Part shown: positions 19,076-28,050 of the stretch, piece by piece | Position numbering within the stretch: position 1 is the first letter of the stretch | How the letters are laid out: each line of letters starts with the position of its first letter | Assembly (NCBI GenBank): GCA_947381965.1 | Contig: CANCXX010000027.1 | Coordinates: forward strand, 1-60,727 | Direction: 5' to 3' | DNA from: an uncultured bacterium | GTDB taxonomy: Bacteria; Bacillota; Clostridia; Lachnospirales; Lachnospiraceae | Length of the DNA stretch: 60,727 bases | Notes under the pieces: generated by a model | The model's database searches: none | What the model was told of the DNA's origin: nothing | The model's input: the letters and a program-made list of their open reading frames with translations, nothing else | Translations under genes and position numbers: made by a program

Positions 19076-19294
19076 CTTAGGTAATTGCGAAACTCGTAAA
19101 CTTGCTGAATATTCTGACAATCTATTCTGCGAAAAGCCTTATGCACCATGGAATCAAGACCATAGAAGGCAGGAGGGACGCTCCCCGACTGTCTTCTGTC
19201 CTGCTGGGCTTGATGGAATGCACGGTGCAACAGGATTTGAGTGGAATATATTGTCAGAATATTTCCATAACTTCAAGTTTCGCAATTACCTAAG
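19076..19294. mobile_element. 219-bp MITE-like element A, copy 1 (complete)
   Basis: Flanked by 19-bp perfect terminal inverted repeats, CTTAGGTAATTGCGAAACT at 19076-19094 and its complement at 19276-19294. The interior can fold back (ATCAAGACCA ... GCTTGAT). No transposase is present, so it is non-autonomous. A near-identical truncated copy lies inverted at 52458-52634, and fragments lie at 34981-35055 and 59115-59165. The right end overlaps the stop codon of the gene at 19290. Confidence 0.85.
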
Positions 19295-20021
19295 ACCGGT
19301 TCACACCTTCCCTATCCTTTCCGGCATCCGCCCTGTTTTCCTTTTCCAGACCGCACCTGTATCCTTCCCTGGCCCATATGTACATACTGATAATCGCCAC
19401 CCCAATACCGATCATAGCCGCAACCCACTGGCTATGCCACCAGCGGGGCGCCAGATCCAGCATATGCAGGAGCCATCCAATAACAAATACCGGCGCACCG
19501 GCTGTCAGCCCCCAATAAAAGGCATAACCTGCCATAGCCATTTTGGAACGGTAGTTTCTGGAAAACTTGTACCAAAACCATGATGTTTTATAATTTTCCC
19601 CATAAAATAACTTCATATAATAGTCAAAAACACCATCAGCGCAAATGGGCACATGCTCATATTTATTAAAATACCACGCTGCCAGCACAATTAACAGAAA
19701 GGAGATAAGATTTGCCGTAAATAAAGCCCCCCATCCCAGACCAAACCGCCGCACCAGAATATTTCCTTCCATGGACAAATTCGGTGTGTTTACAAAGGTA
19801 ATCAGCCCGTCCATCAAATGAATCAGCAGATTGGCAACAGAAAGACGAATAAAACGGTATTTTGTTCTCACACCCGGTTTCCACAATGCAAGAAATGCCG
19901 CCAGTATCAGCACCGCTGTCACAAATATGATAATACCAGTTTTAAAACCAGTTCCCAGCCTTCCTGCAAGGAAAATGGCTGTAGGTCCGTCAGCCCCTCC
20001 TATAATTGAACTATATTCCAT
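19290..20021 (-). CDS. Membrane protein with N-terminal GGADGPT tag
   Basis: A 243-aa protein with about five transmembrane helices. The N terminus, EYSSIIGGADGPTAIFLAG, carries the glycine-rich GGADGPT motif known from sodium-pumping decarboxylase beta subunits (OadB/GcdB), but the rest of the protein does not look like them. The remainder is hydrophobic and aromatic (RRFGLGWGALFTANLISFLL, WWHSQWVAAMIGIG). The ATG at 20021 was preferred to 20027 because of spacing from GAGGGG. The stop codon TAG is supplied by the terminal repeat of element A, so the original C terminus may have been replaced. Function unknown. Confidence 0.7.
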   Translation of the reverse strand: MEYSSIIGGADGPTAIFLAGRLGTGFKTGIIIFVTAVLILAAFLALWKPGVRTKYRFIRLSVANLLIHLMDGLITFVNTPNLSMEGNILVRRFGLGWGALFTANLISFLLIVLAAWYFNKYEHVPICADGVFDYYMKLFYGENYKTSWFWYKFSRNYRSKMAMAGYAFYWGLTAGAPVFVIGWLLHMLDLAPRWWHSQWVAAMIGIGVAIISMYIWAREGYRCGLEKENRADAGKDREGVNRS

Positions 20022-20183
20022 ATCCATCCCCTCTTTCCATATCCCATATCTCTAATTTGCTGCCCTTTTTTTAATTTTAACACTGACAACAGGTTATTAC
20101 AATCCCACTCCCCCAATACATCCCCCTTCACATCTGAATCCTGTTCTCACAAAATACACAGTATAACCCTAAATCTATAATTA

Positions 20184-20220
20184 AAGGCTGCCACATGTCC
20201 TGCATGGGCAGCCCTTTACT
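20184..20220 (-). terminator. Terminator after GH2 gene
   Basis: AAAGGCTGCC and GGGCAGCCCTTT form a GC-rich stem with A/T flanks, 32 bases beyond the GH2 stop codon. It ends the large sugar operon on the minus strand. Confidence 0.6.
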
Positions 20221-20251
20221 TTAGCTGGGTTCATTAAATCCAAATGGTAAC

Positions 20252-22516
20252 TTATTTTTTAATCTTAATCAGCTTTGCGTTCATACTCTCCACAAACCCT
20301 TCCGGCATCATAGATCCCGCCATTGAAGCCATTGTCTCCAAATTCATGGACTTCATCATATTCCACATGCCTTCTCCCGGTTTTACTTCCATATTCATGG
20401 CAAGTTTAACTGCCTCTGTAACTATCTGAAGGGCCTTGGGATTTTTTGAAATTTCCTCCATGCTGTCCTTTACACTGTACATTCCTTCGGGAAATTCCAT
20501 AGGCGCCTTTAAGTCCAAATCCCCCACAGACTTAAACCAGTTGGCAACGCCTTCCGCCCGTGCATTTACTTCAGGCAGCACATAAATGGCGGGCTCCTTT
20601 TCCACCTTTTCCAGTGTCATGGTATCCTTTACACTCCCAGCCTGTGCCATAATGGTATTAAATCCGTTTTTAAGGGAAACTTCAAAAACAAACATCTTTT
20701 CCCCGCCCATCTCTCCTTTTTTTTCACCATTAAGATACAAGGTAACACAGGGCTGGTTTGAATAAACCTTAATCTGTGTGGTTTTCCCTGACCGCTGGGC
20801 ATACCGTCTGCCGCACAAATGCACCATAGGCTCTTTATTCCAGTATGCCTTATAAATATAGTAACTGTCCTTTTTTGTCTTCCGGTCTATGGTTACAAGC
20901 CCTTTGTTGTTGCACCCTGCCACACCACCTTCATTACGGGCGGCGCAGCCAAAGTCAAACATATTCCACACATGACTTGACCAAATCCATGGACGCTCCG
21001 CCAGCGTCTTTGCCATATGCTCATGATACAGCGCCTGATACTCCTCGCTGTAGTCCTTACACGCCGGATTGGGACCATGATACGTAATAATCCCTTCGCA
21101 GCCATACTCTGAAAGTCCAAGGCATATCTCCGGGTGGGCTTTGTGGAAATTGTCAAGCCATGGCCCGTTATCCTCCATCCTGCCGCCATACCAGCCAAAA
21201 TAATGGTTATAGCTTTCCACATCCGTAATGCCGTGCATAGGGCCATCCACCGGCGTCATGCTCACATGGGCAATTGTGGTTAAGCGGGTAGGGTCAAGCT
21301 CCTTTGCCAGTGCATTCAGTTCCTTATGGTTTTCCACCAGCTGTTCAGAGATTCCCCCAATTAGTATTTCATTGGAAATTCCCCAGAAACAAATGGAAGG
21401 GTGGTTGTAATTTTGGATAATTAACTCTTTAAGCTGGCTGATGCAGTTGTTATGGGCCTTTGGATCATTGTTCATCACGCTGATAAAAGGGATCTCCGCC
21501 CACACAACAAACCCCAGCTCGTCACAGGCATCATAAAAATCCTGTGAATGCTGATAGTGCGCCAGCCGGATGGTATTTGCCCCCAATTCCTTAATAATCC
21601 TTGCATCTGCAAAGTGGTCCTCTCTGGTGAGGGCATTTCCTTTATAAAGCTGGTCCTGATGACGGCTCACTCCTCTTAGGGGAGTCTGCACGCCGTTAAA
21701 AATAAATCCCTTGTCCGGATCACAGGCAAAACTGCGCACACCTGCCCTTACCAAAACTTCGTCATAAGCCTCATTGCGCCTCTGCAAAAGAACCCGCACC
21801 GTATAAAGATAAGGATCGTCCATTTCCCACTTCTTTGCATCCGGTACATATATGGTAACTCCGGGGGCCTCTGCCGGACGACAGGCGCCTGCTACCTCCC
21901 TGCCTTCTGGGTCATAAATGGAATACAAAACTGTGAAATTTTCATCCCCATTTTTAACAAATGCGGAAAGGGAAAATGATGCACCGCCATCATTCTCCGG
22001 TACCGGCGTCACCATAATCCCCGGTCCTCCATAATATTCCAGGTCGAAGTGAGTCTCCGGCACACTGATTAAATTTACTCCCCTGTAAAGACCTCCATAA
22101 AAGGTAAAGTCCGCTGACTGAGGGTACACACTGCTCTTCTCTTCATTACTGCAGGCAATCACAAGAAGATTATCTTCCTTCTCCCTGCAAAAGTCTGTAA
22201 TATCTGCGCGGAAAATAGAATAGCCGCCTTCATGATAGGTCACTTCCCTGCCATTTACATAAACCCATGCCTGTTGTCCCGCTGCCAGGATCTCCACATA
22301 AACCCTTCCTTTTCCAAAAGGCTGCTCAGGCGTTACAAAGCTTTTGGCATACCAGCACTTACCACGATAATAAGCGCCCTTTCCGTCGTGACCATCCACA
22401 GCGTTCCAGGTATGAGGCAGATTAATTTGCTGCCAGTCCCCAGGAAGGGAAGCAGGCAGTCCCGCGTCCTTCCGCACAAAACGCCAGTTCTCATTCAAAC
22501 TAATAATATTACGCAT
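20252..22516 (-). CDS. GH2 beta-glycosidase (beta-galactosidase-like)
   Basis: A 754-aa cytoplasmic family-2 enzyme, probably beta-galactosidase or beta-glucuronidase-like. The sugar-binding sandwich domain (about 5-155; NLPHTWNAVDG), an Ig-like domain (about 160-265) and a TIM barrel (about 270-590) are in normal order. The acid/base is Glu383 in WGISNEI and the nucleophile is Glu470 in GLSEYG. A C-terminal extension (about 600-754) has a DUF4982-like beta domain and then a Met-rich helical tail (MNMEVKPGEGMWNMMKSMN) that is unusual. AGGAG lies seven bases upstream of the ATG. It is the last gene of the sugar cluster. Substrate not determinable from sequence. Confidence 0.9.
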   Translation of the reverse strand: MRNIISLNENWRFVRKDAGLPASLPGDWQQINLPHTWNAVDGHDGKGAYYRGKCWYAKSFVTPEQPFGKGRVYVEILAAGQQAWVYVNGREVTYHEGGYSIFRADITDFCREKEDNLLVIACSNEEKSSVYPQSADFTFYGGLYRGVNLISVPETHFDLEYYGGPGIMVTPVPENDGGASFSLSAFVKNGDENFTVLYSIYDPEGREVAGACRPAEAPGVTIYVPDAKKWEMDDPYLYTVRVLLQRRNEAYDEVLVRAGVRSFACDPDKGFIFNGVQTPLRGVSRHQDQLYKGNALTREDHFADARIIKELGANTIRLAHYQHSQDFYDACDELGFVVWAEIPFISVMNNDPKAHNNCISQLKELIIQNYNHPSICFWGISNEILIGGISEQLVENHKELNALAKELDPTRLTTIAHVSMTPVDGPMHGITDVESYNHYFGWYGGRMEDNGPWLDNFHKAHPEICLGLSEYGCEGIITYHGPNPACKDYSEEYQALYHEHMAKTLAERPWIWSSHVWNMFDFGCAARNEGGVAGCNNKGLVTIDRKTKKDSYYIYKAYWNKEPMVHLCGRRYAQRSGKTTQIKVYSNQPCVTLYLNGEKKGEMGGEKMFVFEVSLKNGFNTIMAQAGSVKDTMTLEKVEKEPAIYVLPEVNARAEGVANWFKSVGDLDLKAPMEFPEGMYSVKDSMEEISKNPKALQIVTEAVKLAMNMEVKPGEGMWNMMKSMNLETMASMAGSMMPEGFVESMNAKLIKIKK

Positions 22517-22823
22517 ATTTTTTCTCCTATTTAAAGTTTCGTAATCTGCTTTGCGGCCCGGTTTTCCTCTGGGCCCCCGAAAGGGAGATTACTGATTCCA
22601 CCAATATAAGGTTCCTACATCGTATTATAATTTAGCATCCATATTTTTACAATCATCCACTACACTGCCATTGTATTATTGGTAACAGTTCAGCCTTACG
22701 ATATTCCGCGAGTAAAATCGCTCTGTATGCGATTTTGCGAGTTGTGAAAGCGCCAAAATGCGACCTTGGAGCATTTTGTGTGCATCTGGCGTGACAGTGA
22801 AGCCGAAGGCTGAACTGTTACTA
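22517..22823. other. Intergenic region with two repeat elements
   Basis: Contains a short element at 22536-22597 (GTAATCT ... AGATTACTGATT inverted ends, related to 61-164) and the complete 140-bp inverted-repeat element C (22682-22821). Between them, 22600-22680 is AT-rich and may hold the GH2 promoter (TTGTAA/TATAAT-like sequences on the minus strand). No gene seen. Confidence 0.55.
22682..22821. mobile_element. 140-bp MITE-like element C
   Basis: Perfect 16-bp terminal inverted repeats, GTAACAGTTCAGCCTT and AAGGCTGAACTGTTAC, bound a hairpin-rich interior with no coding capacity. It lies two bases past the stop codon of the symporter gene. The ends and the inner CGATATTCC resemble element B (47110-47255, 55562-55707), so the two are probably related families. 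Confidence 0.8.
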
Positions 22824-24242
22824 TTATTGTCCTGCACGGTTCCGGGTCAGTACGGCCGTATTGTTCTCCACCCTTCCCTTTGTCAACGGATACAGAAACT
22901 TCAGAATCACCGCCAGAAGAAGAAACCCAAGGGCTGGGGCAAGGCAGGTAATGTTGTATATGCCATTCACTACATCCCTATTATACGCCGTGGCCTGGCT
23001 ATAACCAACAAGGGACAGCAAAAGACCGGATAAACCGGAGGAAGCTGCCTGCCCAAGCTTTCTTGCAAAGGAGTACACTGCATAGATTGTTCCATCAGAA
23101 CGCTCCCCAGTCAATACCTCCGTATCGTCAATTACGTCCGTAATCATAGCCCAGCAGATTAAGCCAAATATGGCAAGCCCCACATAGGACAATGCGTAAA
23201 TTCCCACAAACACCCAGGCATTTGTAACATGCAGAAAAAATGCAATTATCAGAACCGCCGCGCCCCACAAAGAGCCAAAGATTGCCAGCTCCCTTCTTCC
23301 AAATTTCTGGGAAAGCTTAACCGTAAATGCTGCACAGATAAAAGTAATTACCATTCCCACAAGGCCGGTGGCAGACTGGGCAGCGGTATTTTTAAAATAA
23401 TTGGGAAACACAAACGTTGTCATAGACTGCAGGGTAAGCTGGGCAAGCAGCAGGCAGATGGACGCCGCCACAATTCCAACCAGCGCACGGTTTTTCAAAA
23501 GGCCCGTTATCAGTTCCCCTAAATCAAATTTTTCTGTTTTTTGCTCTACCTTTACCCGCTCTGTAGTCATATGAATGCAGAGAAGATAACAAATCACTGC
23601 GCCAATGGAGCAGACCAATGCCGCTATAGACATTCTGCTGCCTGAAAGAACCTGATTACCTGCCTGGTCTGTATAAAATACCAGAACGGGAAGCACCACG
23701 CCAATCACCGTGCTTGCAAGGGTTGCGCCGATGGTCCTCCAGTTGGAAAGCTGGGCGCGGTCCTTCGGATCCGCAGATACGGCCGAGGCCATAGAGCCAT
23801 AGGGTATATTGATACTTGTATAAAAAATACTTCCCCACAAGAGATAAGTAAAAAACAGCCAGAAAATCTTAAACCCCATAGGCATATTTTTAAACCAGCT
23901 TGCATACATCAAAAAAGAGGCCAACGCCACCGGCCCGCACATCCTGCGTATCCAGGGTGCAAATTTTCCCTTTGCCGTCGGCCTGCTTCTGTCCACAATC
24001 TGCCCCATTGTCACATCCGTAAAAGCGTCCACAAAACGGGCCGCCATCATCAAAACACCAATCAGCCCTACGGAAACCCCCATTACATCTGAATAAAACT
24101 TCATCAGCATCATACTGGATAAAATAAACGTAAAATCATTTCCAAAGTCGCCAAACATGTACCCTAACTTATCCGCAAATCCAAAAGGCTTTTCCGTATT
24201 CGCCTGTGCTTCTGTCATTTTTACCGCTTCCTGATTTTTCAT
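22824..24242 (-). CDS. GPH (MelB-type) sugar:cation symporter
   Basis: A 472-aa transporter with 12 predicted helices of the glycoside-pentoside-hexuronide:cation family. N-terminal landmarks are KLGYMFGDFGNDFTF and DAFTDVTMGQIVDRSRP, where the conserved Asp residues bind the coupling cation. SINIPYGSMASAVSADPKDRAQLSNWR is the family loop signature. It lies in the sugar cluster between GH9 and GH2, so it probably imports the oligosaccharide cleaved by these cytoplasmic enzymes. Element C sits immediately after its stop codon. A terminator at 24357-24386 separates it from GH9, so it may have its own promoter. Confidence 0.9.
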   Translation of the reverse strand: MKNQEAVKMTEAQANTEKPFGFADKLGYMFGDFGNDFTFILSSMMLMKFYSDVMGVSVGLIGVLMMAARFVDAFTDVTMGQIVDRSRPTAKGKFAPWIRRMCGPVALASFLMYASWFKNMPMGFKIFWLFFTYLLWGSIFYTSINIPYGSMASAVSADPKDRAQLSNWRTIGATLASTVIGVVLPVLVFYTDQAGNQVLSGSRMSIAALVCSIGAVICYLLCIHMTTERVKVEQKTEKFDLGELITGLLKNRALVGIVAASICLLLAQLTLQSMTTFVFPNYFKNTAAQSATGLVGMVITFICAAFTVKLSQKFGRRELAIFGSLWGAAVLIIAFFLHVTNAWVFVGIYALSYVGLAIFGLICWAMITDVIDDTEVLTGERSDGTIYAVYSFARKLGQAASSGLSGLLLSLVGYSQATAYNRDVVNGIYNITCLAPALGFLLLAVILKFLYPLTKGRVENNTAVLTRNRAGQ

Positions 24243-24356
24243 TCCATTACCGCCTTTCCTGCAGATATCATTTCACAACTTTGAAATAATTATTTTCTTA
24301 TTTCCGTACTTTAAAATAAAAAGATTTTTCCTTTTTTCCCAAAATTATACAAAAAT

Positions 24357-24386
24357 AAGGCCGGTTATTTTTAACCAGCCTTACTT
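24357..24386 (-). terminator. Terminator after GH9 gene
   Basis: AAGGCTGGTT and AACCGGCCTT around a six-base loop, followed on the minus strand by ATTTTTG. A good rho-independent terminator 20 bases past the GH9 stop. Confidence 0.75.
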
Positions 24387-24405
24387 CTTTAATGTCTATT
24401 GTATA

Positions 24406-26778
24406 TTATATCTCAGGATACAATTCTGCTGCAATGGAAAGCCAGCGGCCTGCCGGAGTCAGCCATACCTCTTTATATGTGGCATTATTCCCCATGGGAT
24501 AATATGGTTCATCCTCATTGTCCTGCGTCTGCACGCCTACCGGCATCTCTCCTGTCATTTCCCCCGGATAGTTGGCGTCCTGTTGTGCATAACGCTCTCC
24601 TTCTCCGTAAATGAGAGACTGGCAGAACGGGTTTTTCCCGGACATCCAGTAAAGCTGTTCCCTGGCAATCTCCTTCAGCTTCTTATCCCCAAAGTAATTT
24701 CCCACAATAGCCGCTCCCTTCCCCATGGCAAGCATAACTGCTGAGTTGCCCCGAAAAGAAAACCATACGGGAAACATTCTTACATAATATCCATTGCCAA
24801 GGTCTATACCCGCCTTAAGCTGCTTTACATAATTGGGCTGTTCCGTCTCAAAATCTGCCAACAAATGAAGCAGTTGAAACGTCTCCGAATCCTCTGCCTC
24901 GGCAAGGGAATGTAAACCGGCAGGGAGCATTCCATAAGGCGATGCCATCTCAAAAAGCTGTTTTAAGTAATCCCCATACATCCTCATTCCTTCCTCCCAT
25001 TTTCCCCGTTCAGGCGAATCAGGAAACGCCCGGCAGAGCGTCTCCAGCGCCTGTACAAAAGAATGATCCCGCCCCTGATGGTTAAAGTGCACAATCGTTT
25101 TATGGGTTTCGTCTCTGTAAAAAAATCCTTTCATGGGAACCCCTTTCGTTCCTGTCTCCTGACATGCCAAAAGCTTTCTTCCAAAAGATTCCGCCTCCCT
25201 GACAAATTCCCTTTCCCTTCCGTTCAGGCAAATAGAGGCGGCCGCCCATGCTGCGGCCGCATAATACTGTGAGCGGCCGCTGTTCAATGTATGTTCCCAC
25301 ATAACTGGCTGTTCCATCCCCTTTTCTTCAAAACGCTTTTTCCCAAACCAGTAGTCCTCCTTTGCAGCCTGAAGGCATTTCCACGCCACTTCAGGTTCAA
25401 ATTCTTTTAAAATCCGTCCTGCCTGGGCTTCCACTGCGCTGCAGAACAAATTCTGGAATGCCTGATTATGCACTCTCGCTTCCACATCATCCGCACTGCC
25501 AATCAGATTATCTGTCCACAGACCAACTCCTGCACTGGCGGCGCGGTACCCATCACCAAAACGGCTGTTTAGAGTAAACTCTATTCCCCAAAGTCCCTCC
25601 TCCATCAGACGGTGATACAAAAGCGTATCTTCTTTCACTCTGTCTGCCAGTTCCAAAATCTCCTGCGCCACTTCTGCTGTCTGCAGCATCTGCTGTGACA
25701 TATCCCCGGCATCATGCCATCCTCCGCTAAAAGACTTAAGCGCTCCTTTATGCCTGGCAATTACATCTACATGACACCGCCCATGACGTCCCGGCACCGG
25801 ATAACCGCATCTCTCGCAAAATATAAAATTTATAACCTTCCAGATGACGTCGTTCATCACCTTTTCTCCAATCAAAAAAGGAGAGGTGCGGATTTTCCCC
25901 AAAACCAGACGGTAACTGCCCGGCTGGGTAACTTCACTAAAATCCAAAACTTGAAATTTACCTTTATGGTTTTCTACCTTAACCGTTTTTTTTCGCAAAA
26001 CCTCCCGGCCCCGTTGGTCAAGAAGCGAAAACTCTCCCTCTCCTTCACTGGCAACAGCGGTTTTCATTCCGGCGCACCAGTATCCTGACATTGAATAAGA
26101 AATACGATTTGGAGCGCACTCCCATCCTTTTTCTTTTTCAGTTTCAATCATCTTTTGCAGTTGAAAGTCTTCAAAATCAAACTGAAACTCATCCCCTGTG
26201 GAAGTGTCCTGCCCATCTGCGTCCATAACAATGCAAAGCTCTGTAACACGGTCCCGGGGCAAGGACGCCAGTTCCCATATTATCTGATTCCATTTGTGAT
26301 TTTCCAGATTCACCAAATGCTGCCCCACTCTCCCATAAGAATCGGGGACCGGGCGTTCCCCCTCATTCTTAATGTGTATCCGAAAATGGACACTATGGCT
26401 TCCAAAGGAGTCCGGCTTTGCCCAAAAGCACACTCTGTCATACCTCTCCCAGTTTTCCCCCGGAATCAGAAATGTTATCGTACTTTTAAATAAAGCTGCC
26501 GTTGCCCCATCCTCATAGGGCATTGTATTTCTCGCCGTAGGAGCAATAATACGAATGACGCTTCCTCCCTTCCGGCCTGCGCCCTCCACTTTTTCCATTG
26601 TCCCAATGCCGGACTTTAAGGGCATATCCCATAAATCTTCTTTTTTTCCGTCCCACAGACTCCTGTAAGATAAAATTTCTTTTTGCGCCATCTCCGCTTC
26701 CAGAGAATACTCCCTGTGAAGAGGCAGCGGCGAATGAATATATCCCGTTTCAATTAATTCTTTATGAAATGCGTTCAA
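24406..26778 (-). CDS. GH9 family glycoside hydrolase, cytoplasmic
   Basis: A 790-aa enzyme. The N-terminal 210 residues form a beta-sandwich that may bind carbohydrate. Residues of about 220-305 match the Ig-like CelD_N domain. The (alpha/alpha)6 catalytic domain follows, with the family hallmark GGWHDAGD (Asp356, Asp359), MSGKNPF near 675, and a C-terminal NNATYKEVWL whose Glu770 is the likely acid. There is no signal peptide, unlike extracellular cellulases, so it acts on imported oligosaccharides. Some such GH9 proteins are exo-acting glucosaminidases or beta-glucosidases. The SIS protein next door makes an amino-sugar substrate plausible, but this is inference. Confidence 0.82.
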   Translation of the reverse strand: MNAFHKELIETGYIHSPLPLHREYSLEAEMAQKEILSYRSLWDGKKEDLWDMPLKSGIGTMEKVEGAGRKGGSVIRIIAPTARNTMPYEDGATAALFKSTITFLIPGENWERYDRVCFWAKPDSFGSHSVHFRIHIKNEGERPVPDSYGRVGQHLVNLENHKWNQIIWELASLPRDRVTELCIVMDADGQDTSTGDEFQFDFEDFQLQKMIETEKEKGWECAPNRISYSMSGYWCAGMKTAVASEGEGEFSLLDQRGREVLRKKTVKVENHKGKFQVLDFSEVTQPGSYRLVLGKIRTSPFLIGEKVMNDVIWKVINFIFCERCGYPVPGRHGRCHVDVIARHKGALKSFSGGWHDAGDMSQQMLQTAEVAQEILELADRVKEDTLLYHRLMEEGLWGIEFTLNSRFGDGYRAASAGVGLWTDNLIGSADDVEARVHNQAFQNLFCSAVEAQAGRILKEFEPEVAWKCLQAAKEDYWFGKKRFEEKGMEQPVMWEHTLNSGRSQYYAAAAWAAASICLNGREREFVREAESFGRKLLACQETGTKGVPMKGFFYRDETHKTIVHFNHQGRDHSFVQALETLCRAFPDSPERGKWEEGMRMYGDYLKQLFEMASPYGMLPAGLHSLAEAEDSETFQLLHLLADFETEQPNYVKQLKAGIDLGNGYYVRMFPVWFSFRGNSAVMLAMGKGAAIVGNYFGDKKLKEIAREQLYWMSGKNPFCQSLIYGEGERYAQQDANYPGEMTGEMPVGVQTQDNEDEPYYPMGNNATYKEVWLTPAGRWLSIAAELYPEI

Positions 26779-26882
26779 CCCAATACCTCCTGTTCCAGTT
26801 CTTTAGCTGCCCCTGGGGATACCTGCATGGACCTCTGTTTGTTAAAAATTTATAATGGGAATCTATAAACCCAATTGTTTTG

Positions 26883-27950
26883 TCAGTCATGTGTGCTAAA
26901 ATAGCTATACATCTGTGTGTGGTCAATAGGCTTGGAGATATCGCGTCCCTTTCCCGTGGCAAGAAAATATGCCATCACCTGGGGCACAGCGCTAAATTCC
27001 AGACAGGAAAAGTCCCCGCCTCTGATATCCAGCAAGAGATCGCTTTTATCCACTACTTTACAGCCTGCCACCAGACCATTATGAAGCGCCTCTTTACAAA
27101 AACGTGCCAGAGAAAGCGCCTTTTCCGACTCACAGCCTCCATCGTTTAACACCACAACGCAATGATTTCCATTGTATCCATAATTAGGGCCGTGCATGCC
27201 TTCTTCAAGCTCGTATCCCATAGATATTACCTGGGGCATCTCCCAAAATTTCACAGCAGCCTCCTGCGCCACACCATAAAGCGCTCCCGCCCCAGTAAAA
27301 ATCACACATTGAGAGTTCATAATCTGAAATTTATTTTTTTCAAACCATTTCTTTGCCTGCCTGGTTATTACTTTGTGACTGTCCGGGACTGCCTGGGCCT
27401 GTCTCTGGTATAATTCATACTGCTCTGTAGATAAATGCTTTCTCGCTATCCCTATTTTCATTCCCAGAAGCATCTGATTCAGAACACTGGCAGCATAGCC
27501 AATCGTGCGCATGCCAAACTCCTCTTTTCCACAATTTAAACAAATATGACAGGGGGAAATCTTTGCCAGTCTGGTATCCTCCGCCTCCGTAAAAGCAATA
27601 CACCAATACCCGCCGTCTCTTAAATGTTCCATCAGCTGGCAAACTACCTTTGAAGTTCCCGTCTGGGAGGTAAAAACATGCAAAGCATGAGGATTATAAA
27701 CCCGTCCTTCCTTCATATAGTCATTGGGGAATACCGCCTTCGCAGGCAGTCCTGAGGTTTTCTCCACAAAAGCCAGGGATGTAGCTGCCGCCGTCCCGGA
27801 AGTTCCTGACCCGATAAGCACAACTTCATCCACCTTTCCCCACCTTTCCCTCATATACTCCATAAAACTCCCAAAAGCTTTTTCCTGCCCTTTAAGAATC
27901 TCTTCTATTACAGAAGGAATCCTCTCAATACAATCCAATATTGTCGCCAT
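26883..27950 (-). CDS. SIS-domain sugar isomerase/deglycase-like protein
   Basis: A 355-aa protein with two SIS (sugar isomerase) domains, like the isomerase half of GlmS and like FrlB/AgaS proteins. DEVVLIGSGTSGTAA opens domain 1, FTSQTGTSK is the phosphosugar-binding loop, and VIFTGAGALYGVAQEAAVKFWE opens domain 2. It lacks the glutaminase domain of GlmS, so it should act on a phosphorylated amino or ketose sugar rather than make glucosamine-6-phosphate from glutamine. It is between ROK kinase and GH9 in the cluster, supporting a route of kinase then isomerase/deaminase. Exact substrate unknown. Confidence 0.85.
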   Translation of the reverse strand: MATILDCIERIPSVIEEILKGQEKAFGSFMEYMRERWGKVDEVVLIGSGTSGTAAATSLAFVEKTSGLPAKAVFPNDYMKEGRVYNPHALHVFTSQTGTSKVVCQLMEHLRDGGYWCIAFTEAEDTRLAKISPCHICLNCGKEEFGMRTIGYAASVLNQMLLGMKIGIARKHLSTEQYELYQRQAQAVPDSHKVITRQAKKWFEKNKFQIMNSQCVIFTGAGALYGVAQEAAVKFWEMPQVISMGYELEEGMHGPNYGYNGNHCVVVLNDGGCESEKALSLARFCKEALHNGLVAGCKVVDKSDLLLDIRGGDFSCLEFSAVPQVMAYFLATGKGRDISKPIDHTQMYSYFSTHD

Positions 27951-27979
27951 AATTTTTCTCCTGTTTAGAGCCCCGTCCT

Positions 27980-28010
27980 GCAGGCGCCATTATCAGCATT
28001 TAGCGCCTGC
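27980..28010 (-). repeat. Intercistronic hairpin, ROK-SIS
   Basis: A perfect 8-bp GC-rich inverted repeat, GCAGGCGC and GCGCCTGC, in the 100-bp gap between the two genes. No T-run, so it is probably an mRNA-stabilising or processing hairpin. Confidence 0.45.
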
Positions 28011-28050
28011 AAAAGCTAACGCCGCTTTTAAGCTCCCTCTCACACTTATC

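Noticed and set aside
19048-19230. N-terminal extension of the MgtC-like protein (61 aa)
   Set aside because: It is translated element A. The same peptide occurs at 52482-52667, and the ATG at 19047 has a GGAGGG ribosome site.
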